Assembly: GCA_017694945.1 (NCBI GenBank)
Contig: JADIMA010000016.1
Span: 1 to 64,000, forward strand
DNA from: Candidatus Merdivivens pullicola
GTDB taxonomy: Bacteria > Bacteroidota > Bacteroidia > Bacteroidales > UBA932
Direction: 5' to 3'
DNA length: 64,000 nucleotides
Below the pieces are notes generated by a model. The model saw only the letters and a program-made list of their open reading frames with translations. It was not told where the DNA came from and did not search any database. Positions 15,963-24,870 of this stretch are shown here, one piece after another (position 1 is the stretch's first letter; each line of letters starts with the position of its first letter). Both the position numbers and the translations under genes were made by a program.

Positions 15963-17918
15963 TTATTTCTGTCTTACTACCCATGTATTGGCTCTGCTTG
16001 TTTTAAAGTCATATACGAGGGCTTCGCGTTCTTTGTTTTCACGGTAAACCAGTTTTGAAGGCTCGTTGAACGGTTCAATGCCCATCGCTTTGGCCGAAGC
16101 GCCCATAGTGTCGTTGTAATAGTCGTCGAACAATGCGAAGTCATCCGATGCTCCGTCTTTTGTGACAGTGACGACTTTTACAGACATGTCTCCAAAGTTA
16201 TTGTCTGCATCTGTCGCAATCACGGTAACTGTTCCGACCTGGTCGTATGCCATGTAGAACAACGGTGCCGGGTCTCCTGCCTGCAATGTCTTTTGCGCCA
16301 TTAATGTCTGGTCATACATTTCGTCATAGTCGTTTGCGCTCAGGTCGCCTACCCACAATGCATAGTAGCATCCTGTTGCACTTTCGTTGAAATCAATATC
16401 GACTGCGGCAAGTATAGGTTTTGCGGCATCCCTCATAAGGTCGGCGTACTCGGCTTTGTATTCCTGGAGGTCGTTGATGTCCCAGTAGTTGGTGATGTCT
16501 CCGGTAGCGTATGCGTCAGTCTCCTCGCTCGGCAGGGTCGTGAACGGAACCTTTGTCAAAGCGGAGTTGTAAGTATATGTTTCTGAATCCACTCCGAAAG
16601 CGACTGCGTAATAATTGCTTTCCGGCATCATTCCTGTGACTTCGGCGTCGATTACATCTCCCTGATCAAGCATGAATATGATGAGGAAGCCCAATTGCGA
16701 TACCACTTCATTCATGACGTCTTCATCAGTCAGTCCCGATGTGAAGAACGACTCGTCGAGTGCGGTTGCTATGTATTTTGCGGATTTGTCAGACGGATAT
16801 ACGCTCATTATAGCGCTCGTGGTCTTAGGAACGACTTCTATTTCGAACGTGAGTTCACCCGGTTCGTCTCCGCCTGTGTCGGCAGGAGTCGTGAATTCAG
16901 GTCCCCAGTAAAAATCGGTAGTATAGTTCATGTCATAGTCCATGCCTACTGCAAATGTGAGGAAATGGGTTTCCGGGGTAACAGAATATATGAATTCGTC
17001 TTCCTTGTCGCCCGCGAACAGGAACAGCGGCAGGAATATGTCCATAGGCAAGCCGCTCTTTTCGGCTGTAGCTTCAAGCAATGTGATGAAATAATCTTTC
17101 ATCTGTTCTTTGTCGCCGCTGCAATAAGTATCCAACTGTTCCTGTGACATGATCTGGGAAGTCCAGTAGAGTTCTGAATAATTGCAGCTTGAAATTACGG
17201 TGGCCGATGTCGCTGTCAGGTATTCTTCAGGTACTTCGATATTGAATGCGTCGGTGTAACTCTTTGGCGCACCTTCTTGTTTTACGGTAACTTCAAATGA
17301 CAGAGGTTCTCCGTCCCAGGTATAGGTGGCGGTGATTTTCCCTTCGCGTTCCGCCTCATCCTCGTTCGCCGCTACGGTAATGTCTATGCTGGAGGCGTTT
17401 ACCGTGCTGGTAATCCACTCGTCGCTTTCGGCTGTCAACTCTCCGCCTTCAACCGGATTGTCGAGTGTGAAGGTGATTTCGAATTTTCCTCCTTCATTGT
17501 CGGCTGCGATTTCCGAGTCACTTGTAAGTGTCAGTGCCGGATCCGCTCCTTTTGCCGCCTGTGTTACCTTGACACCGAAAGACTGTTGCTTGTCGGAGTA
17601 GGTATATGTTACTACGATTGTCGCTTCACGTTCTTCCTGGGCGTCGTTGGCGGCAACTTTGAATGCGATTTCACCGTCTTTTGAATAGTCAAAGTCTCCG
17701 ATCCAGTCTTCCGGATTGGCTGTTGCCTTCAGGTCTCCGTTTTCTGCAGGGTTTTCCAAATCGTAAGTGATTACTGCTTTGCTTTCTCCTGCTGGAACAC
17801 TGATGTTTTCTTCCGTAGTGGAAGTAAGTTTAGGCATTGGTGCTTCGTCTGGGTTACATCCTGTGAATAGGGTAATCGCCGCGGAAATGATCACGCCAAA
17901 AAGTGTTAAACGTCTCAT
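15963..17918 (-). CDS. Surface lipoprotein with two BACON domains and a duplicated C-terminal region
   Basis: 651 residues. A lipoprotein signal peptide ends LFTGC (Cys21). Two BACON-type beta-sandwiches follow (about 33-124 and 128-218, each ending in KVTQAAKG- or VKQEG-like strands with ANDAQEEREATI and ANEDEAEREGKI). The region 225-470 shows two related copies of about 110 residues that start at TSATVISS and TSAIMSVY and end in WGPEFTTP and VPFTTLP. The remainder is unrecognised. BACON repeats suggest glycan or protein binding at the cell surface. It is divergent from a LuxR-type regulator and monocistronic. Confidence 0.75.
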   Translation of the reverse strand: MRRLTLFGVIISAAITLFTGCNPDEAPMPKLTSTTEENISVPAGESKAVITYDLENPAENGDLKATANPEDWIGDFDYSKDGEIAFKVAANDAQEEREATIVVTYTYSDKQQSFGVKVTQAAKGADPALTLTSDSEIAADNEGGKFEITFTLDNPVEGGELTAESDEWITSTVNASSIDITVAANEDEAEREGKITATYTWDGEPLSFEVTVKQEGAPKSYTDAFNIEVPEEYLTATSATVISSCNYSELYWTSQIMSQEQLDTYCSGDKEQMKDYFITLLEATAEKSGLPMDIFLPLFLFAGDKEDEFIYSVTPETHFLTFAVGMDYDMNYTTDFYWGPEFTTPADTGGDEPGELTFEIEVVPKTTSAIMSVYPSDKSAKYIATALDESFFTSGLTDEDVMNEVVSQLGFLIIFMLDQGDVIDAEVTGMMPESNYYAVAFGVDSETYTYNSALTKVPFTTLPSEETDAYATGDITNYWDINDLQEYKAEYADLMRDAAKPILAAVDIDFNESATGCYYALWVGDLSANDYDEMYDQTLMAQKTLQAGDPAPLFYMAYDQVGTVTVIATDADNNFGDMSVKVVTVTKDGASDDFALFDDYYNDTMGASAKAMGIEPFNEPSKLVYRENKEREALVYDFKTSRANTWVVRQK

Positions 17919-17992
17919 AATAATAAAGATTTAGTTAAAAATTGATATATTTTTAATTAAAATAATTAAAAAGTCAAACTAAATTTTCGAGA

Positions 17993-18006
17993 CAAATTTA
18001 TATTTG
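17993..18006. promoter_or_regulatory. Overlapping divergent -7 boxes of the lipoprotein and LuxR genes
   Basis: Minus strand TAAATTTG (17993-18000) and plus strand TATATTTG (17999-18006) share two bases. A small hairpin CACCAAAAATGGTG lies in the LuxR-gene leader at about 18026-18039. Confidence 0.6.
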
Positions 18007-18071
18007 CAACTAAAGACAATCAACACCAAAAATGGTGGAATTGAATAAATGACATTTTAAAATCCGATATT

Positions 18072-18794
18072 ATGGAAAAATTATCTGATGAAAGCGTTTT
18101 CAGATTGAAGGTTGCAAAAAGTTGCTGCAATGCTTTTTCAAGCATTATAATGTACCCGATACATATTCTGAATTTTTTAACCGATGAATTCCTCTATTTG
18201 TCGGAAACAAAAGATTTTATCGGAGGATATACTTCTGACGACATAAGCGGCAGAGGCTGGAAGTTCTTCATTGATATCTGTATTCCGCAGGGAAGAAACG
18301 TATTGAGCAAGGCTATCGTGTTTGCCGATGATTTCTTTTCGAAATTGCCTGTAGAGAAGAAGAAAGACTATTCGATTTCATTCAATTATACCATAAAGGT
18401 GAAGGATTCCAACATGGACATGAAGGTAAACCACCAGCTTGCGCCTTTGTACATTGATTCCATGAACAGGGCGGCTGTTTTCATCGGGACTGTTTTCCCG
18501 GGTTCCAATGCCCTTGGAAATACTATGCTTATTAGGAATGTAAAAGAGGGAAAACGGTGGGCTTACAACGTGGCGGGGAATTGCCTGGAAGCCCTTGCCC
18601 CCGCTTGTCTGACCCCGATGGAGAAACGCATGATGTCCTGCGCATGCAGCGGAATGACGACAAATATGATGTCGTCGATACTGAATAAGTCGGCGGATAC
18701 GATTAACGGCTACCGCAAGTCGGTCATAGCAAAACTCGGTGTCCAGAATCTCCAGGAAGCCGTTACCATGGCTCTGATAAATAAATTGCTGTAA
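18072..18794 (+). CDS. LuxR-type HTH transcription regulator
   Basis: 240 residues. The C-terminal 60 form a LuxR/GerE helix-turn-helix: LTPMEKRMMSCACSGMTTNMMSSILNKSADTINGYRKSVIAKLGVQNLQEAVTMAL, with the usual TVxxHRxxIxxKLG pattern replaced by TINGYRKSVIAKLG. The N-terminal 150 residues look like a PAS-type sensor (FLYLSETKDFIGGY) of the kind seen in Bacteroidales LuxR proteins, ligand unknown. It shares an overlapping promoter with the divergent BACON lipoprotein, a plausible but unproven target. Confidence 0.8.
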   Translation: MEKLSDESVFRLKVAKSCCNAFSSIIMYPIHILNFLTDEFLYLSETKDFIGGYTSDDISGRGWKFFIDICIPQGRNVLSKAIVFADDFFSKLPVEKKKDYSISFNYTIKVKDSNMDMKVNHQLAPLYIDSMNRAAVFIGTVFPGSNALGNTMLIRNVKEGKRWAYNVAGNCLEALAPACLTPMEKRMMSCACSGMTTNMMSSILNKSADTINGYRKSVIAKLGVQNLQEAVTMALINKLL

Positions 18795-18813
18795 AACGGG
18801 ACAATAATCAGAT

Positions 18814-18859
18814 AAAAAACAAGGCGGCCCCGCTAAACACGATGCCGCCTTGTTTTTTT
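18814..18859. terminator. Bidirectional terminator between the LuxR gene and nqrF
   Basis: AAAAAACAAGGCGGC pairs perfectly with GCCGCCTTGTTTTTT around a 15-base loop, giving T runs on both strands. Confidence 0.9.
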
Positions 18860-18874
18860 GAATTATTCTTACGA

Positions 18875-20134
18875 TCAACCTCCGAAGTCGTCGAAGAGTA
18901 TGCTTTCCTTAGGCACTCCGAGCGAATCGAGCAGATCCAGCACGGATTTGGTCATCATAGGAGGACCGCACATCAGATACAAAGCGTCTTCCGGTGCTTC
19001 GTGGTTCTTCAAGTAAGTCTCGTACAATACGTTGTGGACGAATCCAGGAGTGTATGCTATTCCTGCGGCATCAGCTTCAGGATCCGGCCTGTCGAGTGCA
19101 AGGTGGAACTTGAAGTTAGGGAATTCCTTCTCTATTTCATGGTAGTCTTCAAGATAGAATGCCTCTTTCAGGCTACGCGCGCCGTAGAAGAAGTTGACCT
19201 TCCTTGCGGTCTTTTCCGTCTTGAACAGGTGCATGATGTGGCTGCGCATAGGAGCCATGCCGGCACCGCCGCCGATGAAGATGAGTTCCTGGTCTGCCGG
19301 AAGGTTTTCCGGGAGGAAAAATTCTCCGTAAGGGCCCGAGATCATCACCTTGTCCCCAGGTTTCAACGAATAGATGTATGAAGAACATACTCCAGGGTTG
19401 ACCGGAAGGAATTTCTTGGTAGCCCTGTCGATAGGAGGCGTTGCAATACGGACATTAAGTTTGATAATGTCGCCTTCAGCAGGGTAGCAGGCCATACTGT
19501 ACGCCCTGAGGGTAGGGGTAGGATTGACCATTTTCAGGTCGAATACGCCCATCTTCTCCCAATCTTCGCGATATTCCGGATCGACGTCGATGTCTTTGTA
19601 ATCGACTGTGATTGCAGGCACGTCCACCTGGATATATCCGCCGGATTTGAAGTGCAGGTGTTCCCCTTCAGGGAGTTTGACTACGAACTCTTTGATGAAC
19701 GTAGCGACATTGCGGTTTGATACGACTTCGCATTCCCACTTCTTCACGCTGAGGGCTGATTCGGAGATGACAATTTTAAGGTCTTCCTTTACTTTTACCT
19801 GGCAGCCGAGCCTCCAGTGGTCTGCAATCTGTTTCCTGTTGAAGAAACCTGTTTCGGTAGGAAGTATCGAGCCGCCTCCTTCAAGAACGCGGCATTTGCA
19901 CTGTCCGCAGCTTCCTTTGCCGCCGCAGGCCGATGAAAGGAAAATCTTCTGATCGGCCAAGGTTGCGAGCAATGATGACCCAGGAGTGACCTCGATTTCC
20001 TTCTTGCCGTTGTTTATGTCAATCTTGACTTTGCCAGAAGGGGTGAGTTTTATCTTGATAAACAAAAGTACCGCTACCAAAACGAGCGTTATGATTGTTA
20101 TCGCAATTACTGCTGATATGAGTGTTGTAAACAT
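18875..20134 (-). CDS. nqrF: Na+-translocating NADH:quinone reductase subunit F
   Basis: 419 residues. It has an N-terminal membrane helix (about 5-28), a ferredoxin-like 2Fe-2S domain with Cys70, Cys76, Cys79 and Cys111, then an FAD domain (LRAYSMACYP, the R-x-Y-S FAD motif) and an NADH domain (LIFIGGGAGMAPMRSHIMHLF, YGARSLKEAF, LYLMCGPPMM, ending FDDFGG). It takes electrons from NADH and passes them through the NQR complex to quinone while sodium is pumped. It is the last gene of the operon, ending at a bidirectional terminator. Full length, with all cofactor residues present. Confidence 0.98.
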   Translation of the reverse strand: MFTTLISAVIAITIITLVLVAVLLFIKIKLTPSGKVKIDINNGKKEIEVTPGSSLLATLADQKIFLSSACGGKGSCGQCKCRVLEGGGSILPTETGFFNRKQIADHWRLGCQVKVKEDLKIVISESALSVKKWECEVVSNRNVATFIKEFVVKLPEGEHLHFKSGGYIQVDVPAITVDYKDIDVDPEYREDWEKMGVFDLKMVNPTPTLRAYSMACYPAEGDIIKLNVRIATPPIDRATKKFLPVNPGVCSSYIYSLKPGDKVMISGPYGEFFLPENLPADQELIFIGGGAGMAPMRSHIMHLFKTEKTARKVNFFYGARSLKEAFYLEDYHEIEKEFPNFKFHLALDRPDPEADAAGIAYTPGFVHNVLYETYLKNHEAPEDALYLMCGPPMMTKSVLDLLDSLGVPKESILFDDFGG

Positions 20135-20152
20135 ACTTTCTCGCCTCCGATT

Positions 20153-20761
20153 TTAAAGTTGAATACCCATGAAAGTCATGAACGAAATCGCCATAAGGCC
20201 TACGGTTATGAATGCGATACCGAGTCCCTTGAGACCTTTAGGCACCTGCGAATACGCCATTTTCTCCCTGATTGCGGCGAATGTGACTATTGCAAGGAAC
20301 CAGCCGATTCCGGAACCGAGGGCATAAACCAGTGCTTCCCAGAAATTCACGAAATCCCTTTCGGCCATGAAGAGCGAGCCTCCGAGGATTGCGCAGTTCA
20401 CGGCTATGAGCGGAAGGAAGATTCCCAATTGCGAATAGAGGGCGGGAGCGAATTTCTCCACGACCATTTCCACAATCTGCGTAATTGCGGCTATGACGGC
20501 AATGTAAACGATGAAACTCAGGAAGCTGAGATCCACGTTCTCAAGGCCGGCCCATGCGAGGGCTCCCGGTTTAAGAACGAATTCGTTCAGCAGGTAGTTG
20601 ATAGGCAATGTTATGAGCAGCACGAAGATAACAGCAATTCCCAAACCGGTGGCTGTCTTCACGCTTTTGGATACCGCCAGATACGAGCACATGCCCAGAA
20701 AATAGGCGAATATCATGTTATCGATAAAAACCGATTTTACGAATAAGCTAATGTAATCCAT
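20153..20761 (-). CDS. nqrE: Na+-NQR subunit E
   Basis: 202 residues, about six membrane helices, starting [41 protein letters not shown], the classic NqrE/RnfA opening; the Cys in FLGMCSYLA is the conserved ligand of the intramembrane iron centre shared with NqrD. The gene lies 21 bases after nqrD and 18 before nqrF. Confidence 0.97.
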   Translation of the reverse strand: MDYISLFVKSVFIDNMIFAYFLGMCSYLAVSKSVKTATGLGIAVIFVLLITLPINYLLNEFVLKPGALAWAGLENVDLSFLSFIVYIAVIAAITQIVEMVVEKFAPALYSQLGIFLPLIAVNCAILGGSLFMAERDFVNFWEALVYALGSGIGWFLAIVTFAAIREKMAYSQVPKGLKGLGIAFITVGLMAISFMTFMGIQL

Positions 20762-20782
20762 TTCGATTCGAGTTTATTGTTG

Positions 20783-21406
20783 TTATTTTTCCTGTAAGTC
20801 TTTCTGAATGCTTCTCTGTATCCATACTATCAGGCCGAGGATTATCAAAGCCATAGGAGGCAGAATGATGAGTCCGTTGTTCATATAGCCTGTCGCATAG
20901 AACGATTCAGGGATAATCCTGATGCCGAACAATGTTCCGGAACCGAGAAGTTCGCGAATGAAAGCCACGGCGATAAGTATGATTGCATATCCGGCGCCGT
21001 TTGCAAGTCCGTCAAGGAGCGACGGTATGGGTTTGTTGCCAAGTGCGTATGCCTCGATGCGTCCCATGACGATGCAGTTGGTGATGATAAGGCCGACATA
21101 GACGGACAGTGTCTTGCTGATGCTGTACGAGTAGGCCTTGAGGAACTGATCCACGAGGATTACCATCAGGGAAACCACCACAAGCTGCACGATGATTCGG
21201 ATACGGTTTGGAATACTGTTCCTCATCAACGAAACCACAAAACTTGAAAGTCCCGTCACTATCATTACTGAAAGTCCCATTACAAATGCGCCCTTCAGTT
21301 GCACTGTAACGGCCAGCGTGGAGCAGATACCGAGTACAAGGACGGTTACAGGGTTGCCCTTGAATATCGGAGTCAATATTACATCTTTCCAGTTAGTATT
21401 GCTCAT
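20783..21406 (-). CDS. nqrD: Na+-NQR subunit D
   Basis: 207 residues, six predicted membrane helices, with NPVTVLVLGICSTLAVTVQLKGAFVMGLS (conserved Cys) and VGLIITNCIVMGRIEAYAL (second conserved Cys), the NqrD/RnfE pattern. NqrD and NqrE are inverted in the membrane relative to one another and hold an Fe-S centre between them. The start lies two bases after the nqrC stop. Confidence 0.97.
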   Translation of the reverse strand: MSNTNWKDVILTPIFKGNPVTVLVLGICSTLAVTVQLKGAFVMGLSVMIVTGLSSFVVSLMRNSIPNRIRIIVQLVVVSLMVILVDQFLKAYSYSISKTLSVYVGLIITNCIVMGRIEAYALGNKPIPSLLDGLANGAGYAIILIAVAFIRELLGSGTLFGIRIIPESFYATGYMNNGLIILPPMALIILGLIVWIQRSIQKDLQEK

Positions 21407-21408
21407 TT

Positions 21409-22182
21409 TTATTCCTCCCCGTTTATTACGTTAGTAAAATAAGGTCTGTAGAACGAGAGCCATGTCCTCATGGTGTTTTCCAGGGCTTTGGAAGTAATCG
21501 TACCTCCGCTGATTGCGTCAACGCCGTGGATGTCTCCCTTTGCACCGCCTTTAACGACCGATATGGATACGAAATCCCCGTTTTCATCGAGAATCTGTTT
21601 GCCTTTGAAAGGTTCGTAGAATTTAGGCAGGGCTATTTCCGCTCCAAGGCCCGGGGTTTCGCCCTTATGGTCGAATACCGCGCCGTCGAGCGTATTCATG
21701 TCCTCCGTGAATGCCAGATATCCCCAGATAGGACCCCAGAGCCCGGCTCCGTAGCAAGGCACCACGCGGATGATCTGCCCGTTTACATTGAATATATAGA
21801 CAGGGAGTCTGAGGCCTTCCAGAAGGCTTTCGTCCATGCTGTCACCGATTTTCCTCATTGCATCATACTGTGCCTTGAGTTCCGATGTTCCTGCCACTTC
21901 CTTCATGTCGCCGGCTTTCTCTCCGTTGCCGTTTACATAGATGGCAGCCTGGAGGTTGTCATTGTAAAGTCCGATTGTGAACTTGTTTATGTCTCCGGCT
22001 GCTTCTGCTGCTTCAGCATCATAGAGTCCGGCTGCGGTCAGTATCTTGCTCATGGTCTCGACACGGATATTGTCGTTCTGACGCGGTTGGAGCGCCAAGG
22101 ACACATAGGCAAGGATTGCGGCTACCAAGATAACGAGTACCGCCGAATAGATTACCGTATATGTGTTACCGTTTGTATTCAT
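21409..22182 (-). CDS. nqrC: Na+-NQR subunit C
   Basis: 257 residues: one N-terminal membrane helix (about 8-30) and a periplasmic FMN-binding domain. The flavinylation motif reads DAISGGTITS with Thr228; most NqrC proteins have SGAT here, so Gly replaces Ala. The FMN is attached covalently to this Thr by ApbE, which is not in the window. Conserved GAGLWGPIWGYLA and GETPGLGAEI segments are present. Confidence 0.96.
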   Translation of the reverse strand: MNTNGNTYTVIYSAVLVILVAAILAYVSLALQPRQNDNIRVETMSKILTAAGLYDAEAAEAAGDINKFTIGLYNDNLQAAIYVNGNGEKAGDMKEVAGTSELKAQYDAMRKIGDSMDESLLEGLRLPVYIFNVNGQIIRVVPCYGAGLWGPIWGYLAFTEDMNTLDGAVFDHKGETPGLGAEIALPKFYEPFKGKQILDENGDFVSISVVKGGAKGDIHGVDAISGGTITSKALENTMRTWLSFYRPYFTNVINGEE

Positions 22183-22194
22183 ACCTTAAAAATA

Positions 22195-23403
22195 TTAAGC
22201 GATTTTCATTGTCTTGGAAACTTTTTTCGCCCTCCTGCTGATAGATGCTGATATTACATAGTGGTCTATGAGCGGTGCGAATGTATTCATAAGAAGTATG
22301 GCGAGCATCATTCCTTCTACATATCCAGGGTTGAAAAGCCTTACAGTAATGGTAAGCGCGCCTACGAGGAAACCGTAAATCCATTTGCCGGTTTCGGTCT
22401 GTGCTGAAGTCACAGGATCAGTCGCCATGAACACCGTACCGAACATGAAGCCGCCCATTACCAACTGGTAGTAAGCCGGGATGGTCATTTCAGGAGTAGT
22501 GCCGAAAGCGTTGCCGAGCAGGCCGATGCACAATGCTCCGATTACGGATGAGAGCATTATCTTCCAGCTTGCGACTCCTGTCCAGATGAGTATCACCGCT
22601 CCTATAAGGATTGCGATTACCGAGGTTTCTCCGACTGCTCCAGGGATGATGCCTGCGAACATGTTCCAGAAGGTGTCTCCTGCCGCATTCAGGGCGTCAA
22701 GGCCTTCTGTGGCATGTACAAGCGGGGTCGCTCCTGAGAATGAGTCAACAAGTCCGCTGCCGTCAGCGTATGCGGTTCCTTCTGCCATGTATCTTGAAAC
22801 GCCTCCGGTCCATACTGTGTCGCCGGACATCTTGCTCGGATATGAGAAGAACAGGAATGCACGGCAGAGGAGTGCCGGATTCCAGATATTCATACCTGTG
22901 CCGCCGAACACTTCCTTACCTATGATTACGGCGAAAGCGACAGCGATTGCAAGCATCCATAGAGGAACGTCAACCGGTACGATCAGAGGAATGAGCATGC
23001 CGGATACAAGGTAGCCCTCGTTTACTTCATGCCCTTTGATCTGGGCGGAAATGAATTCGATGGCGAGACCTACGATGTAAGAAACAAGGTAAAGAGGTAT
23101 GATTTTTACTATACCGTACCATACCATCTGCCAGAAGCCCCATTCAAGGCCGAATGCTGCGCTGTGCTGGTAGCCTGTGTTCCAGATACCGAAGAGCAGG
23201 GACGGGATGAGCGCAACCACGACGATGATCATGATTCGTTTCAAATCGACGCAGTCCCTTACGTGCGAACCTTTCCTCGTTACTGTGTCAGGAACGTAGA
23301 GGAAAGACTCGAAAGCTTCGAAAGTAGAGTGAAGGAATCCTAATTTCCCGCCTTTTTCAAACGACGGTTTTATCTTGTCAATGAATTTTCTCATAGTATC
23401 CAC
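22195..23403 (-). CDS. nqrB: Na+-NQR subunit B
   Basis: 402 residues, about ten membrane helices. The covalent FMN site is SFSGATPL with Thr226. VNEGYLVSGMLIPLIVPVDVPLWMLAIAVAFAVIIGKEVFGGTGMNIWNPAL is typical NqrB/RnfD; the riboflavin- and quinone-binding regions are also in this subunit. A second in-frame ATG lies at 23394. The gene is separated from nqrA by two bases. Confidence 0.97.
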   Translation of the reverse strand: MDTMRKFIDKIKPSFEKGGKLGFLHSTFEAFESFLYVPDTVTRKGSHVRDCVDLKRIMIIVVVALIPSLLFGIWNTGYQHSAAFGLEWGFWQMVWYGIVKIIPLYLVSYIVGLAIEFISAQIKGHEVNEGYLVSGMLIPLIVPVDVPLWMLAIAVAFAVIIGKEVFGGTGMNIWNPALLCRAFLFFSYPSKMSGDTVWTGGVSRYMAEGTAYADGSGLVDSFSGATPLVHATEGLDALNAAGDTFWNMFAGIIPGAVGETSVIAILIGAVILIWTGVASWKIMLSSVIGALCIGLLGNAFGTTPEMTIPAYYQLVMGGFMFGTVFMATDPVTSAQTETGKWIYGFLVGALTITVRLFNPGYVEGMMLAILLMNTFAPLIDHYVISASISRRAKKVSKTMKIA

Positions 23404-23405
23404 TT

Positions 23406-24764
23406 TTAAGCCATTTCTTTCATCATCAATGCTATGCCGTCTTCAAGGATGGATTGTATCTCTATCTTTGAAGGGCAGATATATTCACAGAGAGCCAAGT
23501 CTTCAGGGAGCACTTCATATATCCCGAAACGCTCCATCTTGTCAATGTCCTGCGCCAGGCAGGCTTTTGCCAGATATACGGGATAAAGGTGCATAGGAAG
23601 CACTTTGCTGTAAATGTCAGACATGACGAAGGCTCTTACGCCGCCGTTGAGGTTCGTGTCCATCGCATATTTTCTGTTAGGGGTGAGCCATGAAAAATAT
23701 GTGTGGGAGAACGAAAATTTCTTGGAACGGAATGGCTTGCCCCATCCGAACATCTCATGGTAATTGCCTTCCGCAAGCAAGGTGACCTGATCGTCGAAAA
23801 ATCCGAGGAATCCTTCTTTTCCGACATTGGTGCCTGTCAGCACGTCTCCGCTGATGTAACGCACGTCTCCGTCCCCGCTGTCGCACATGTCGGCAATGGC
23901 TTTCATGCTGAATCCTGCTATTGCCTCAATGTATGAAGGGGCGGTTGCCTTAGGCCCGGTAACGGCTACTTTGCGGCGAAGGTCTAACTTTCCGGTTCTG
24001 AAAAACCTGCCTATTGCGGCGAGTATGTGCGGAGTTACAGTCCATACGGTTTCGCCTTTAAGAATAGGAGAGATGTGATGAATTTGGATTCCTACATTTC
24101 CTGCCGGATGAGGGCCGGAAAAATAGTGGGCCGTGATGTTTTTCAGATCTTTAAGAGGGTTTTTGCCTTCTTCCTTGCTGTTGAAAGAGACGTGCACTTC
24201 CCCGTTCGAGAGTTTGGAGAGTGCGTCGATACCTGCTTGCAGGTTCTCTGTTTCGTCTTTCAGCGAGAATGACACTTCATTGGCCAGAGGTGCGGTGCTG
24301 AACGATGAAATGAAGATTGCCTTGGGAGTGGTGTTCGGATTCGCTATTGTGCCGTATGGCCTTTGTACAAGTCCCGGCCAAAGCCCGCTCGCAAGCAACG
24401 CATCCCTGATTTCATCAGCCGACAATTTTTTCGGATCCCTGATTCCGAAGTCTGCATATTCGACAGTCTTGTCAGCCTCGATGCGTACTTCGAGAAGTTT
24501 CCTCTTCTCTCCCCTGACGATTTCCTTCACCGTGCCGCTGACCGGAGAGGTGAACAGGATTGACAGGTCGGCTTTGTCAGCCATGACAGGCGATCCGGCA
24601 AGGACACGGTCTCCCTCGTGGATAAGCAACTTCGGCACAAGCCCTCTGAAGTCGGTCGGTTTCAGGGCGACGACATCCGCGACAATCACCTTCTTGATCT
24701 GCTGGGCCGCAACTCCCCCTATAGGGACGTTGAGGCCTCTTTTCAAATTGATATTGTCTGACAT
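23406..24764 (-). CDS. nqrA: Na+-NQR subunit A
   Basis: 452 residues from ATG 24764 (MSDNINLKRGLNVPIGG); the longer start at 24803 would overlap the -7 box and is rejected. NqrA is the large cytoplasmic peripheral subunit without its own redox cofactor. Landmarks are VALKPTDFRGLVPKLLIHEGDRVLAGSPV (a barrel-sandwich segment), ADLSILFTSPVSGTVKEIVRGEKR, and LPMHLYPVYLAKACLAQDIDKMERFGIYEVLPEDLALCEYICPSKIE near the end. It is the first gene of the nqrABCDEF operon. Confidence 0.97.
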   Translation of the reverse strand: MSDNINLKRGLNVPIGGVAAQQIKKVIVADVVALKPTDFRGLVPKLLIHEGDRVLAGSPVMADKADLSILFTSPVSGTVKEIVRGEKRKLLEVRIEADKTVEYADFGIRDPKKLSADEIRDALLASGLWPGLVQRPYGTIANPNTTPKAIFISSFSTAPLANEVSFSLKDETENLQAGIDALSKLSNGEVHVSFNSKEEGKNPLKDLKNITAHYFSGPHPAGNVGIQIHHISPILKGETVWTVTPHILAAIGRFFRTGKLDLRRKVAVTGPKATAPSYIEAIAGFSMKAIADMCDSGDGDVRYISGDVLTGTNVGKEGFLGFFDDQVTLLAEGNYHEMFGWGKPFRSKKFSFSHTYFSWLTPNRKYAMDTNLNGGVRAFVMSDIYSKVLPMHLYPVYLAKACLAQDIDKMERFGIYEVLPEDLALCEYICPSKIEIQSILEDGIALMMKEMA

Positions 24765-24800
24765 TGTCTTTAATGTTGTTAATGATTCTAAAAAGCGGCG

Positions 24801-24808
24801 CAAATCTA
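24801..24808 (-). promoter_or_regulatory. -7 box of the nqr operon
   Basis: TAGATTTG on the minus strand, 36 bases before nqrA. It sits 46 bases from the divergent helicase box. Confidence 0.6.
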
Positions 24809-24854
24809 CGAATAATTATTTAATTCGCTCTCTCAATTTCTCCATTTTATTGTT

Positions 24855-24862
24855 TATTTTTG
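24855..24862 (+). promoter_or_regulatory. -7 box of the UvrD/PcrA helicase gene
   Basis: TATTTTTG followed by GC, 8 bases before the ATG at 24871, so the leader is nearly absent. Confidence 0.55.
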
Positions 24863-24870
24863 CGGCTATT

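Noticed and set aside
24133..24870. Open frame extending the helicase gene 246 codons upstream
   Set aside because: It lies antisense to nqrA and crosses the helicase promoter; the helicase Q motif starts directly after ATG 24871.
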